64,000 nucleotides of DNA, from positions 20,103 to 84,102 of the forward strand of contig JACKBA010000028.1 in the NCBI GenBank assembly GCA_020634815.1, written 5' to 3'. The DNA is from Caldilineaceae bacterium. GTDB taxonomy: Bacteria; Chloroflexota; Anaerolineae; Caldilineales; Caldilineaceae. The position numbers were made by a program, and so were the translations under genes. Below are positions 38,494 through 48,061 of this stretch, piece after piece. Numbering within the stretch: the first letter of the stretch is position 1; every line of letters starts with the position of its first letter. The notes beneath the pieces are model-generated. The model did no database searches. It was not told where the DNA came from and saw nothing but the letters and a program-made list of their open reading frames with translations.

Positions 38494-39105
38494 TCAAACG
38501 ACCTGTACGGGATGCTCGACGATCGACACGATCCGGCTGTCAATTACGTCGCCGCGGTCGTCGGTGTAGAAATCCACATAGAAGGGCGCCGGCACGTTGG
38601 CGGCGATGGGCTGGAGCAGGGCCGGCACGGGCGCGCCGGGCGCCTGGTAGTAGGCGAAGAGGTGCGGGCGCACTTCAGTGAAGGCCAGGTCGCGGCGCAG
38701 GGAGGCGATGTCCAGCTCGATCCAGTGCGGCGTCATGCGGAAGGCGCGGATCACCGCTGCATCGTCGAATTCCAGCGAGCAGATAAAGTAGATACTCTCC
38801 GGATAGTGGGCGTTCCACGCGTCGGTCGCCGAGGGCCACGCCACCGAGACCGGGTGCGAGTGATAGATGCCCATCATCTCGTCGCCTTCTTCCTCGAAGG
38901 CAAATTGCAGGAGCAGTGTCTCTGGATCCACTTCGTAGTTCTCGATGCGCTCGCCGGCGATGTTGCGACCGCGCACGGCCTCGCCTGCTGCCAGACCTCG
39001 CCCGCGCACGATGCCGCAGATCTCCTCCGGCTTTCCCTCGCGCGCGTGCTCGACGATCGCAGCATAGACGGCGGCCGGCATCTTCACGGCTTCAGGTTGA
39101 CTCAT
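38494..39105 (-). CDS. JAMM/MPN-domain (Mov34) metallopeptidase
   Basis: 203 residues. The JAMM zinc signature is complete: E28 (PEEICG), H82-x-H84 (YHSHPVS), then S92 and D95 ten residues after the second His (HxHx10D). Prokaryotic members cut ubiquitin-like or sulfur-carrier-protein fusions. The C-terminal 80 residues are unassigned. No ubiquitin-like, E1-like or ThiS/MoaD partner is nearby. The ATG at 39105 has GAAAGGTCG upstream; the frame extends to 39219 but that part is not credible. It is divergent from the nurA gene. Confidence 0.85.
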   Translation of the reverse strand: MSQPEAVKMPAAVYAAIVEHAREGKPEEICGIVRGRGLAAGEAVRGRNIAGERIENYEVDPETLLLQFAFEEEGDEMMGIYHSHPVSVAWPSATDAWNAHYPESIYFICSLEFDDAAVIRAFRMTPHWIELDIASLRRDLAFTEVRPHLFAYYQAPGAPVPALLQPIAANVPAPFYVDFYTDDRGDVIDSRIVSIVEHPVQVV

Positions 39106-39227
39106 CGTTGACGACCTTTCCAGGTTTGCTGACCGGATGATCCGCAGGGTCTCTTCTCTCGTCGACCGCTGGTAGCGCATGGCAGGCGGATTGCCGATTG
39201 ACCGGCGAAGGGCTATCATACACGGGT

Positions 39228-40415
39228 ATGCTAAGCCGTGACAAAGTGTTGGGCGCGCTGGAGGAAAAGCGCACCGACTTCGAGCAATACCAGGACAAGC
39301 AGCACAGCGAGCAGGACACGCGCCGCCATCTGCTCGACCTCTTTCTGCGCCTCAGCGCCGACGAGGTCATGGCGCGCGTGGCTGCACGCGAGCAGGAGTG
39401 GCCGGGCGCGCTGCCCACCGCCGAACTCGACGCGGCGGCTGATCTCTGCGTCCCCTTTGCGGAGCGCTGGGCGAACCACACCGAGGCGCGGCGCTGGGCC
39501 ATGACCGTGCTCCAGGACCGGCCCGCCGCGGCCGTGGACGGCAGCCAGATTCCGCCGAGCAAGGACTTCTCCGTGCCGCTGGGCGCCGTGCAGATCGGCT
39601 GGTACGTCAACCACCACGCGCCGGGCGGCAAGTATGAGAAAGACCTCTACTTCGAGGTGTTGCCGCCCCAGGATCTGGATGACGACGGCGGCGACGGCGA
39701 TTTCCCCGACTGGCGCGTCAACCAGCGACGCTTCGTGCTTGAATGCCAGTACCTGGTCAAGCTCATCGAGCGCTTTGCTCAGGCGCCGGCGCCCGCCCGC
39801 CCGCTCTGCTTTTTCGACGGTTCGTTCATCATCAGCTTTGCCGGCCAGATTCGCCCGGAGCGCGCCGGCCCGTACCTCGATGCCGTGCAGGCGCTGCTGG
39901 CGGCGTCTCAGGCGCGCGCCACTCCGCTCGTCGGTTTTGTGGACAGCTCGGGCAGCCGCGATGTGGTGCAACTCGTCAATACTGCAGTTGGGCCGCCATT
40001 CATGAGCATGTCCGACGGCGCGTTGCTTTCGGCGCTGCTGCCCAACTGGGGCGACCGCAGCCCGTTCTTCACCTGCGCGCGCAACGACACGCTCAGCAAC
40101 ACGGGCAAAGCTGCGTTCTACAAGGATGTTGCCTTCTGTTACATCCGCCTGTCGGCCGAACGCCCGCCCGCGCGCATCGAGCTGCCGCGCTGGCTCTTCG
40201 ACAGCGGCCAGGCGGAGGCCATCGTCGATCGCGTGCGCGCCGAGTGCGTCGTGGGCAACGGCTATCCCTATGTCATCGAGACGGCCGACGCCGTCGCCGT
40301 GCTCAAGCAGGCCGATCGCGACCACTTCTATGCGCTCTTCCAGCAGTTCGCTGAGAAGCAGGGGCTGCCCTTCCAGACGACCCGCAAGCGCCTTAGCAAA
40401 CAGGCGCGGCGCTAG
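39228..40415 (+). CDS. nurA: NurA-domain nuclease
   Basis: 395 residues. NurA motifs are present: AAAVDGSQIPP (about 98-108) and LCFFDGSFIISF (about 193-204), which hold the metal-binding Asp residues, followed by the C-terminal LPRWLFDSGQ and VIETADAVAVLK. NurA is a 5'-3' nuclease that works with the HerA translocase in archaeal-type end resection; many Chloroflexota have the pair. HerA is not in this window. The start ATG 39228 is used in preference to an upstream GTG-type start at 39198. Confidence 0.78.
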   Translation: MLSRDKVLGALEEKRTDFEQYQDKQHSEQDTRRHLLDLFLRLSADEVMARVAAREQEWPGALPTAELDAAADLCVPFAERWANHTEARRWAMTVLQDRPAAAVDGSQIPPSKDFSVPLGAVQIGWYVNHHAPGGKYEKDLYFEVLPPQDLDDDGGDGDFPDWRVNQRRFVLECQYLVKLIERFAQAPAPARPLCFFDGSFIISFAGQIRPERAGPYLDAVQALLAASQARATPLVGFVDSSGSRDVVQLVNTAVGPPFMSMSDGALLSALLPNWGDRSPFFTCARNDTLSNTGKAAFYKDVAFCYIRLSAERPPARIELPRWLFDSGQAEAIVDRVRAECVVGNGYPYVIETADAVAVLKQADRDHFYALFQQFAEKQGLPFQTTRKRLSKQARR

Positions 40416-40508
40416 GTGTGCCATGCCGAGTCCTGCCCGAACAGTTTTCAAGTTTCGTTTCCCAACGCACTCACTGGATAGATTCTTCTAGAAAGCCGGT
40501 TTTCTGCC

Positions 40509-41489
40509 ATGACCAACGCGTTTCTCTCCCTTCATTTTGACGCCCTCGTCATCGACGGCCACTGCGACAGCATCGGCGACCAGCTTGAAAATGGCCGCTG
40601 GCTGGGCGACCGTTCTGACACGGGGCATATCGACCTGCCGCGCCTGCGCGAAGGCGGCATCGACGCGCAGTTCTTCGCCTGCTACGTGCCGACTCCCTTC
40701 CAGCGTCACGGCGCCTTCACCCACGCCATGGATCGCCTCGACCAATTACTGCTGCTGGAAGAGCGCCTGCCGGAGCAGTTCACCCTGGTGCGTCGCGCCG
40801 AGGATCTCGTGCGCGCCAAGGCCACGGGCAAGATCGCCGGGATCGCCGGTCTCGAGGGCGCGGAGGCGCTGGATGCCAGCATCGGCGCGCTGCGCCAGTT
40901 CTACCGGCTGGGGGTGCGCAACCTGGGGCTGGCATGGAATTACCGCAACGCAGCGTGCGACGGCGTCGCCGAAAGCCGCACCAACGGCGGGCTGACTGAG
41001 TTTGGCGTCAAGGTTGTGGAGGAGTGCAACCGGCTTGGCATCTTGCTGGATGTCAGCCACCTCTCGCCGGCGGGCGTGACGGATGTGCTCGCCGTGAGCC
41101 AGCAGCCCATCATCGCCAGCCACAGCAACGTCTTTGCGCTCTGCGACCACCCGCGCAACCTGACCAACGCGCAGATGGAGGCAATCGCCGCCGGAGGCGG
41201 CGTCATCGGTGTGACCTTCGTCAACGCCTTCTTGAACCGCGAGAATCCCGAGGCGACGACGGTCGACGACGTGGTGGCGCACATCGAATACATGCTCGGC
41301 GTCGTCGGGCCGGATCATGTCTCCATCGGCAGTGATTTCGATGGCTGCACGACGCCCACGGACCTGGCCGACGCCACCAGCTACCCGCTGATTACCCAGA
41401 AGCTGGTCGAGCGCGGGCACGACCCCAAAGTCATCCGCAAAATCCTGGGTGAAAACCTGCTGCGCGTCATCCGAACCGTACTTGGCTGA
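40509..41489 (+). CDS. Membrane dipeptidase (M19 renal dipeptidase family)
   Basis: 326 residues. Zinc ligands in the expected order: H-x-D in IDGHCDS (about 18-20), E in AGLEGAEAL, H in LDVSHLS, H in IASHSN, and D in SIGSDFDG. It hydrolyses dipeptides, often with D-residues, for nutrition or cell-wall recycling. No signal peptide, so it is probably cytoplasmic like most bacterial members. It stands alone between nurA and the permease on the plus strand. Confidence 0.92.
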   Translation: MTNAFLSLHFDALVIDGHCDSIGDQLENGRWLGDRSDTGHIDLPRLREGGIDAQFFACYVPTPFQRHGAFTHAMDRLDQLLLLEERLPEQFTLVRRAEDLVRAKATGKIAGIAGLEGAEALDASIGALRQFYRLGVRNLGLAWNYRNAACDGVAESRTNGGLTEFGVKVVEECNRLGILLDVSHLSPAGVTDVLAVSQQPIIASHSNVFALCDHPRNLTNAQMEAIAAGGGVIGVTFVNAFLNRENPEATTVDDVVAHIEYMLGVVGPDHVSIGSDFDGCTTPTDLADATSYPLITQKLVERGHDPKVIRKILGENLLRVIRTVLG

Positions 41490-41567
41490 CCGGCCAGAGC
41501 GCGACCTGTACCGCCCTGGCGGGTTATTGAAGTGTGATTACACGCGCCAGGGGTATTGATTGAAGAA

Positions 41568-43106
41568 ATGACCGAATCGACGAAAGCAGGACCGAGCCAG
41601 ACCGCCACCGACGCCGGAACGGCTCCCGCAACGCCAGACCCTAACGAATCGCTGGTCGCCGCCATCGAACGAGTGGCGCGCCCGAGCGATGACTCAAGCT
41701 GGGACCTGTCCACCAAGCGCACCGTGCTGGTGATCATGCTGATCGCGATCGTCTTCGTGATCTACATCAGCCGCAGCATTCTGCCGATGATTTTGGTCGC
41801 CGGCATTCTGGCCTATCTGCTCAATCCACTGGTCAACCTGGGCGAGCGCGTGCGCATCCCGCGTGCGGTCAGCACGCTGGTCATCTACATTCTGCTGATC
41901 GTGGCGTTGGTTCTGGTCCCGATCATCTTCATCCCGGCCTTGATCGATCAGTTGCGCGCTCTGGCGAATTTCGACGTGCCGGGCAACGCGCGCTCCTTCC
42001 TCCAGTGGGCCAACGATACGATCCGCGGCCTGCCCGCAGAAGTCGTCGTCCTGGGGTATGTTCTTCCTGTCGGCCAGACCATCACCCAGATCCAGGAGAA
42101 CTCGCAGGGAGCGCAGTTCATCCCGTCGGTCAACGACATTCTCAGCTACATCCAGCAGGGGCTTTCGGCGACGACGACGGTGGTGACCAGCACCTACAGC
42201 ATCGGCGTCAGCGTCGTCGGCGCGTTCTTCTCCGGTTTCCTGGCCGTCCTGGTCACGCTCTTTGTCAGCCTCTACATGACCATCGACGCGCCGCGCATTC
42301 AGTCCTATATCCAAAGCCTCTTCCCGGCGTCGTATCGGTCGGAGCTGGCCGATCTGTTGCGGCGGATCGCCAACGTCTGGCAGTCGTTCCTGCGAGGGCA
42401 GTTGATCCTGAGCATCACCGTTGGCGTGACGACCTGGCTGGCCCTGACACTGGTCGGCATGCCGGGCGCGCTCATCTTCGGCATCCTGGCCGGCCTGCTC
42501 GAAGTCGTGCCAAACCTGGGCCCGATCCTGGCCATGATCCCCGCAGTCATCACCGCGTTGCTGCAAGGCAGCGATGTCATGCGCAATCTCGGCATCAACA
42601 ATCTTGGCTTTGCCCTGATCACGGTCGGTATCTACTTCCTCGTCCAGCAACTCGAGAACAACATTCTGGTGCCGCGCATCATCGGCGACAGCATCAACCT
42701 GCACCCCATCATCGTCATCTGCGCCGTGGCCGTGGGCCTGACGACGGGCGGCATCCTGGGCGCGCTGCTTGCGCCGCCGGTCGTCGCCACCTTCCGCGTG
42801 GTCGGCAGCTACGTGCACGCCAAACTGCTTGACTACCCACCATTCCTGGGCAGGCCGCTACCCGATAACCGGCCCCGCACCTACCGGCGCAAGGTGACGG
42901 GGCGAGAACTGGAAGCGCGCCGCAGCCAGGACGAGGGCGAGGCTGAGGGTTCGCCCGAAGCGCCGGCCGACGCATCATCGTCGCCGCCTGCGCCCGCGAC
43001 TGATGGCGATGAGCCGGCCCGGCTCAGCACGCCGCCGGTCAACGGCAGCGGTGGCGAAGGCGGTCGCATGAAAGAGCAATCGGCGAGCACGCAGACGCCG
43101 GCCTGA
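41568..43106 (+). CDS. AI-2E/PerM family membrane transporter
   Basis: 512 residues. Eight or so membrane helices span about residues 45-415, with the family motifs GILAYLLNPLV, LEVVPNLGPILAMIPAV and VQQLENNILVPRIIGD. Relatives move autoinducer-2 or drive Na+(Li+)/H+ exchange; the solute here is unknown. The first 40 residues and the last 85 are charged, Pro/Ser/Glu-rich and probably disordered. ATG 41568 is favoured. A very strong terminator follows. Confidence 0.9.
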   Translation: MTESTKAGPSQTATDAGTAPATPDPNESLVAAIERVARPSDDSSWDLSTKRTVLVIMLIAIVFVIYISRSILPMILVAGILAYLLNPLVNLGERVRIPRAVSTLVIYILLIVALVLVPIIFIPALIDQLRALANFDVPGNARSFLQWANDTIRGLPAEVVVLGYVLPVGQTITQIQENSQGAQFIPSVNDILSYIQQGLSATTTVVTSTYSIGVSVVGAFFSGFLAVLVTLFVSLYMTIDAPRIQSYIQSLFPASYRSELADLLRRIANVWQSFLRGQLILSITVGVTTWLALTLVGMPGALIFGILAGLLEVVPNLGPILAMIPAVITALLQGSDVMRNLGINNLGFALITVGIYFLVQQLENNILVPRIIGDSINLHPIIVICAVAVGLTTGGILGALLAPPVVATFRVVGSYVHAKLLDYPPFLGRPLPDNRPRTYRRKVTGRELEARRSQDEGEAEGSPEAPADASSSPPAPATDGDEPARLSTPPVNGSGGEGGRMKEQSASTQTPA

Positions 43107-43130
43107 CCTGACCGGATCGGCGCAGACACA

Positions 43131-43183
43131 CAACAAAAAAGACGGGTCGAAGAGGAACTCTCTTCGACCCGTCTTTTTTGTTG
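43131..43183. terminator. 24-bp perfect hairpin, bidirectional terminator
   Basis: Arms 43131-43154 and 43160-43183 are perfect complements with a 5-base loop. The outer arms are runs of A and T (CAACAAAAAA and TTTTTTGTTG), giving a U-tract in both directions for the convergent permease and pnp genes. Confidence 0.93.
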
Positions 43184-43212
43184 TAATTGCTGCCTGGGCA
43201 GCGTCGCGCTGG

Positions 43213-45444
43213 TTAGCGCCGCCGGTCGCGGCCGCCGTCACGGCGATCACCACCGCGGCCACCGTCGCGGCGGTCGCCGCCGCGATCGTTGCCGCGTGCC
43301 GGGCGTGAGCCGCGATCACGGCTGCGCGCCTCTTCGACGCTCCAGCCTTCGAGCACGGCCTGGCGGCTCAGGCGCACCTTGCCGCCCGGATCGACGTCGA
43401 TGACCATGGCGGTCAGTTCGTCGCCCAGGTTGGCGATGTCTTCAACCTTGTCGACACGGTAGTCGGCAAGCTGGCTGATGTGCACCATGCCGTCGACGCC
43501 GGGCAGGATGTTGACGAAGGCGCCGTAGGGCTCGACGCGCACGACGGTGCCCGTGTAGATCTTGCCGACCTCGATGTCCTCGGTCATGCGCTGCACGTCG
43601 GCCAGCGCCTGCTCGGCATTGAAGCCTTCGCCGGAGATATAGACGGTGCCGTCTTCCTCGATGTCGATCTTGACGCCGTAGTTCTCCTGCAGGCCGCGCA
43701 CGGTCTTGCCGCCGGGGCCGATGAGCTTGCCGATCTTTTCGGGGTCGATATGGTGCGTCAGGATGCGCGGGGCGTACTCGCTCAGCGCATCGCGCGGCTC
43801 GGGCAGTACTTCGAGCATCTTGCCCATGATGTACATGCGGCCTTCGCGCGCCTGTTCCAGCGCCCGGCGCAGAATCTCGAAGTCGAGACCCTTGATCTTC
43901 AGGTCCATCTGCAGGGCGGTGATGCCGTGCTCGGTGCCGGCGACCTTGAAGTCCATGTCGCCGAGCGCGTCTTCCATGCCCTGGATGTCGCTGAGCACCT
44001 GGTAGTCGCCGCTGTCCATGTCCTGGATGAGGCCCATGGCGATGCCAGCCACCGGCGCCGTGATCGGCACGCCGGCATCCATCAGCGCCAGCGTGCTGCC
44101 GCAGACAGAGCCCATGCTTGTCGAGCCGTTGGAGCTGAGCACCTCGCTGACGAGGCGCAGCGTGTACGGGAAGTCATCCGGGATGACGGGCACCAGCGCC
44201 CGCTCCGCCAGCGCGCCATGGCCGATCTCGCGGCGCTTGGGGCCGCGCATGGGATAGGCTTCGCCGGTGCTGAAGGGCGGGAAGTTGTAGTGGTGCATGT
44301 AGCGCTTTTCTTCGCCGGGCTGCAACGTGTCGAGCCGCTGCGCGTCGCCGGGCGTGCCCAGCGTGGCAATGGTCAGCACGTGCGTCTCGCCGCGCATAAA
44401 GAGGCCGGAGCCGTGCACGCGCGGCATATTGCCCACCTGCACGCTGATGGGGCGAATCTGCGTAGTGGCGCGGCCGTCCGGGCGCAGACCCTTGTCGAGG
44501 ATGCGCTTGCGCGTGGCCTTCTTGAGCGTGGCCTCGTAGGCGTCGCCCACCTCAGCGCCGCTAACCTCGCCGGCCGCAACACGCTCGGCAAAGGCTTCGG
44601 TGACCTCGTCCTTGATGGCGTCGAGAGCAGCGTTCAGTTCGACCTTGCCCAGACCCTGCTCCAGGATCGCCGTGATCTTGCTCTGCACGAGACCGTTGAC
44701 TTCTTCCTGCACCTCGGCCGGCGGCAGGAAGATTGACGGCTCTGCCTTGGCCTTGCCGAGGGCGGCGACCATCTCGTTGATCGTGGCGATGACGGCGCGG
44801 TTGGTCTCATGGGCCAGGCGCAGCGCCTCGAGCACGAGATCCTCGGGCAACTCGTGAGCGCCGGCCTCGACCATGAGGATATTGTCCTCGGTACCGGCCG
44901 CCACCAGGTTCAGGCTGCTGTGCTCCATCTGGTCTGCCGTGGGGTTCACGACAAACTCACCGTCGACAAAGCCGATGGTCGTGCCCGCAATCGGGCCGTT
45001 CCACGGAATGTCGCTGATGGCGAGCGCCGCCGAGCCGGCGATAATCGCTAGCGGGTCCATCAGGCTCTGGCCGTCCGTGGACATGGCCGTGATGATGACC
45101 TGCACCTCGTTGCGCATGCCCTTGGGAAAGAGCGGGCGCAGCGGCCGGTCGACAAGGCGCGACATGAGAATCGCCTGCTCGCTCGGCCGGCCTTCACGGC
45201 GGAAGAAACTGCCGGGGATGCGGCCGGCGGCGTACAGGCGCTCTTCAAACTCGACCGTCAGCGGGAAGAAGTTGATCCCCGGACGGACATCCTTACTCAT
45301 GGTGGCTGTGGACAGGAGAACGGTGTCTCCGTAGCGCACAGTCACGGCGCCGCCGGCCTGCGGGGCGAGCAGCCCGGCTTCGAGCGCCAGCGTTCTCCCG
45401 CCAACCTCGACGGTGAACAGTTGACTACCTTTGAACATTTGCAT
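43213..45444 (-). CDS. pnp: Polyribonucleotide nucleotidyltransferase (PNPase)
   Basis: 743 residues. Two RNase PH domains with the linker alpha-helical domain, then KH (KIGKLIGPGGKTVRGLQ) and S1 (GKIYTGTVVRVEPYGAFV) domains. It degrades RNA phosphorolytically. The C-terminus adds an Arg/Gly/Asp tail (RGGDRRDGG-type repeats) after the S1 domain, likely to bind RNA. The ATG at 45444 has AAGAGGTAGA upstream. Follows rpsO as in many bacteria, with a long hairpin in the leader that may serve autoregulation. Confidence 0.96.
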   Translation of the reverse strand: MQMFKGSQLFTVEVGGRTLALEAGLLAPQAGGAVTVRYGDTVLLSTATMSKDVRPGINFFPLTVEFEERLYAAGRIPGSFFRREGRPSEQAILMSRLVDRPLRPLFPKGMRNEVQVIITAMSTDGQSLMDPLAIIAGSAALAISDIPWNGPIAGTTIGFVDGEFVVNPTADQMEHSSLNLVAAGTEDNILMVEAGAHELPEDLVLEALRLAHETNRAVIATINEMVAALGKAKAEPSIFLPPAEVQEEVNGLVQSKITAILEQGLGKVELNAALDAIKDEVTEAFAERVAAGEVSGAEVGDAYEATLKKATRKRILDKGLRPDGRATTQIRPISVQVGNMPRVHGSGLFMRGETHVLTIATLGTPGDAQRLDTLQPGEEKRYMHHYNFPPFSTGEAYPMRGPKRREIGHGALAERALVPVIPDDFPYTLRLVSEVLSSNGSTSMGSVCGSTLALMDAGVPITAPVAGIAMGLIQDMDSGDYQVLSDIQGMEDALGDMDFKVAGTEHGITALQMDLKIKGLDFEILRRALEQAREGRMYIMGKMLEVLPEPRDALSEYAPRILTHHIDPEKIGKLIGPGGKTVRGLQENYGVKIDIEEDGTVYISGEGFNAEQALADVQRMTEDIEVGKIYTGTVVRVEPYGAFVNILPGVDGMVHISQLADYRVDKVEDIANLGDELTAMVIDVDPGGKVRLSRQAVLEGWSVEEARSRDRGSRPARGNDRGGDRRDGGRGGDRRDGGRDRRR

Positions 45445-45570
45445 GATTTTTCTACCTCTTGAAACGAACGAAAGCAGACCCGCCGATCCCTTCCACGGGT
45501 CGGGAACGGGCTGCTGCCAACAAGAAAAGCAGGGTCGCAAGTATTCGTTCGACAGAGGTCGAGAGGACGA

Positions 45571-45641
45571 GGTGCGGAACTGGAGAGCGACACCAAAAGG
45601 AAGTTCTCTTGGTTGCGCTCTCCAATGCCGGACCTCGCACC
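45571..45641 (-). promoter_or_regulatory. Long leader hairpin between rpsO and pnp
   Basis: Core stem TGGAGAGCG (45581-45589) with CGCTCTCCA (45616-45624), outer stem GGTGCG (45571-45576) with CGCACC (45636-45641). In E. coli a comparable hairpin in the pnp leader is cut by RNase III and used for PNPase autoregulation. A similar role here is inferred from position and structure. Confidence 0.6.
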
Positions 45642-45747
45642 CGTTCGGAGGGAACCGGTTTCGATCCTTGCCAACGACGACTCAAGCCCTGCAACAAACT
45701 CTCTCTACTACATTCTCCTGCGCACCTGTGACCAGAGCATACGAAAA

Positions 45748-45782
45748 GGGGCGAGTGTCCAAACTTCTGACAGTCTCGCCCC
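45748..45782 (-). terminator. Hairpin after rpsO (terminator or attenuator)
   Basis: GGGGCGAG (45748-45755) pairs with CTCGCCCC (45775-45782); on the minus strand it is followed by TTTTCG. Probably partial, since pnp lies downstream. Confidence 0.6.
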
Positions 45783-45795
45783 TCGTTTGCCTTGT

Positions 45796-46065
45796 CTACT
45801 TGCGCAATCCCAGACGCTGAATCAACTGCTGGTACCGCTGGGCGTCCTTGCGCTTGAGATACGCAAGATGCCGCCTGCGCTGACCCACCAGCTTCAACAA
45901 GCCTCGGCGTGAACCTTCGTCGTGCTTGTGCTTGTTCAAGTGATCGATCAGGGCATTGATGCGTGTGGTCAACAGCGCAACCTGAACCTCAGGTGATCCA
46001 GTGTCGTTCTCCGCTAAACGATATTCCTCGATTAGCTGTGCCTTTTGCGTTTTTCCAATACTCAT
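45796..46065 (-). CDS. rpsO: 30S ribosomal protein S15
   Basis: 89 residues, the exact usual length. NDTGSPEVQVALLTTRINAL and HDEGSRRGLLKLVGQRRRHL are diagnostic. It binds 16S rRNA early in 30S assembly. The ATG at 46065 is fixed by GAAGGAGT; the extra upstream residues of a longer frame are discarded. First gene of the rpsO-pnp transcript. Confidence 0.97.
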   Translation of the reverse strand: MSIGKTQKAQLIEEYRLAENDTGSPEVQVALLTTRINALIDHLNKHKHDEGSRRGLLKLVGQRRRHLAYLKRKDAQRYQQLIQRLGLRK

Positions 46066-46185
46066 CGGTACTCCTTCGTGAACCTGTTCTGACAACTATC
46101 GAGAATAACAACCACTCCATGAGCAGAATGGTCAGGCCGGATCACCGCTGTACCGGGCGCATGATCCAGCATGCAACATTGATCG

Positions 46186-46214
46186 AGTATACCACCGCTG
46201 GCACTTTACGCCAA
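46186..46214 (-). promoter_or_regulatory. Promoter of rpsO-pnp
   Basis: On the minus strand TTGGCG (46214-46209), a 17-base spacer and an extended -10 TGGTATACT with TATACT at 46191-46186. The leader would be about 115 bases. The rest of the roughly 410-base gap to guaA shows no gene. Confidence 0.65.
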
Positions 46215-46477
46215 ATTACAGGAAGCCTCCTCGCTGATGACTTTGCGTTTCGACTTGCTTTCAGAACGGCTTTTTCGGTCGATCAGTTCCCGCCGCTGAC
46301 CGTCAGGAGAGATGCCGCCAACACCGGCGCAGAACGGCAGAGGTTTGCATCGCGCCGGTTCCTCTGCTAGTCTGACGCCACGGCACGAACGGCCCCGAAC
46401 TTGCCCAACGGCCGACCATTTTTCCGTGCAGTATGGCGCCTGCCATGCGCCGGAGCGAATCACGCCTGCGAGAGCGT

Positions 46478-48058
46478 ATGCAACACCAGACCATCGCCGT
46501 GCTCGACTACGGCAGCCAGTACAGCCAACTTATCTGCCGCCGCGTGCGCGAAGTCAACGTGTACGCCGAACTCGTTTCCTGGGATCGCGCCGGCGAGGTG
46601 CTGCCGCGCATGAAGCCGCAGGGGATCATCCTCTCGGGTGGCCCGAACAGCGTCTATGATACCGGCGCGCCGACATTGCCCGACGCGGTGATGGAAAGCG
46701 GCGTGCCCGTGCTGGGTCTCTGCTACGGCCTGCAACTGCTGGCGCACAGCCTGGGCGGCCAGGTTTCGCCGGCCAGCGAGCGCGAATACGGCCGCGCCGA
46801 GGTGCACATCACCGGGACGCGTGCGGGCGCCGAAAGCCCGCTCTTTGCCGGCCTGCCCCCGGCGCTGACCGTGTGGATGAGCCATGGCGACCGCGTGGAG
46901 CGCCTGCCCGACGGCTTTCTCTCCGTGGCCAATAGCAGCAACTCGCCCCTGGCCGCCATCGCCGACGAAGCGCGCCGCATCTATGGCCTGCAATTCCATC
47001 CCGAGGTCGTGCATACCGAGCACGGGCGCGATATCCTGGCCAACTTCGTCAAGGGGATCTGCGGCTGTCGCGGCGACTGGACGGCCGGCAACTTCATCCA
47101 GGAATCGGTCGAACGCATCCGCGCCCAGGTCGGCCCGCAAGGCCACGTCATCTGCGGACTGAGCGGCGGCGTCGACAGCGCTGTGGCGGCGACGCTCGTC
47201 CACCGCGCCATCGGCGATCGGCTGGCCTGCGTCTTTGTCGACCACGGGCTGCTGCGCCAGGGCGAACCTGAGCAGGTGGTCGACACCTTCGAACGCCACC
47301 AGGGCATGCGCCTGATCGCCGTCGACGCCAAGGAGGAGTTCCTGTCCGATCTGGCAGATGTCACCGATCCGGAGCGCAAACGCAAGCTCATCGGCAACCG
47401 CTTCGTGCGCGTCTTCGAGAGCGAGGCGGCGCGCCTGGCGGGCGAATGGGGCGTCGAGGCGCCGGCCTTTCTGGCGCAGGGCACGCTTTATCCCGACGTT
47501 ATCGAGTCGGCCAGCAACGACGACACGCGCAACGCGCGCACGATCAAGACCCATCACAACGTGGGCGGGCTGCCGGAAGATATGACCTTCCAGCTTATCG
47601 AGCCGCTGCGCATGTTGTTCAAGGACGAGGTGCGTACCGTCGGCGAAGCGCTGGGGCTGCCCGAGGAGATCGTGTGGCGCCACCCCTTCCCCGGCCCAGG
47701 GCTGGCCATCCGCTGCCTGGGTGAGGTGACGTGGGAGCGGCTGGAAACGCTGCGCCACGCCGACACCATTTTCCTGGGCGAGTTGCGCGCGGCCGGCTTC
47801 TACCGCCAGACCAGCCAGGTCTTTGGCGTTCTGCTCCCCGTGCGCACCGTTGGCGTCATGGGCGATGGGCGCACCTATGCCAATGCGCTGGCCTTGCGTG
47901 CCGTCACCACCGACGACTTCATGACCGCCGACTGGGCGCGCCTGCCCTACGACCTGCTGGCGCGCATCAGCAACCGCATCGTCAACGAGGTGCCGGGCAT
48001 CAACCGCGTCGTCTACGACATCAGCAGCAAGCCGCCCGCCACCATCGAGTGGGAGTAG
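46478..48058 (+). CDS. guaA: GMP synthase (glutamine-hydrolysing)
   Basis: 526 residues, both domains in one chain. The class I glutamine amidotransferase domain has C82 (GLCYGLQ) and the QFHPEVVHTEHG His/Glu pair. The ATP-pyrophosphatase P-loop is GLSGGVDSAVAA. The C-terminal dimerisation domain ends in the typical PPATIEWE. It converts XMP to GMP. ATG 46478 is used, following GAGAG; the frame upstream to 46433 has no conserved sequence. Confidence 0.97.
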   Translation: MQHQTIAVLDYGSQYSQLICRRVREVNVYAELVSWDRAGEVLPRMKPQGIILSGGPNSVYDTGAPTLPDAVMESGVPVLGLCYGLQLLAHSLGGQVSPASEREYGRAEVHITGTRAGAESPLFAGLPPALTVWMSHGDRVERLPDGFLSVANSSNSPLAAIADEARRIYGLQFHPEVVHTEHGRDILANFVKGICGCRGDWTAGNFIQESVERIRAQVGPQGHVICGLSGGVDSAVAATLVHRAIGDRLACVFVDHGLLRQGEPEQVVDTFERHQGMRLIAVDAKEEFLSDLADVTDPERKRKLIGNRFVRVFESEAARLAGEWGVEAPAFLAQGTLYPDVIESASNDDTRNARTIKTHHNVGGLPEDMTFQLIEPLRMLFKDEVRTVGEALGLPEEIVWRHPFPGPGLAIRCLGEVTWERLETLRHADTIFLGELRAAGFYRQTSQVFGVLLPVRTVGVMGDGRTYANALALRAVTTDDFMTADWARLPYDLLARISNRIVNEVPGINRVVYDISSKPPATIEWE

Positions 48059-48061
48059 CTA

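Noticed and set aside
46460..47758. Minus-strand frame over guaA
   Set aside because: Shadow of guaA, whose motifs are unambiguous.
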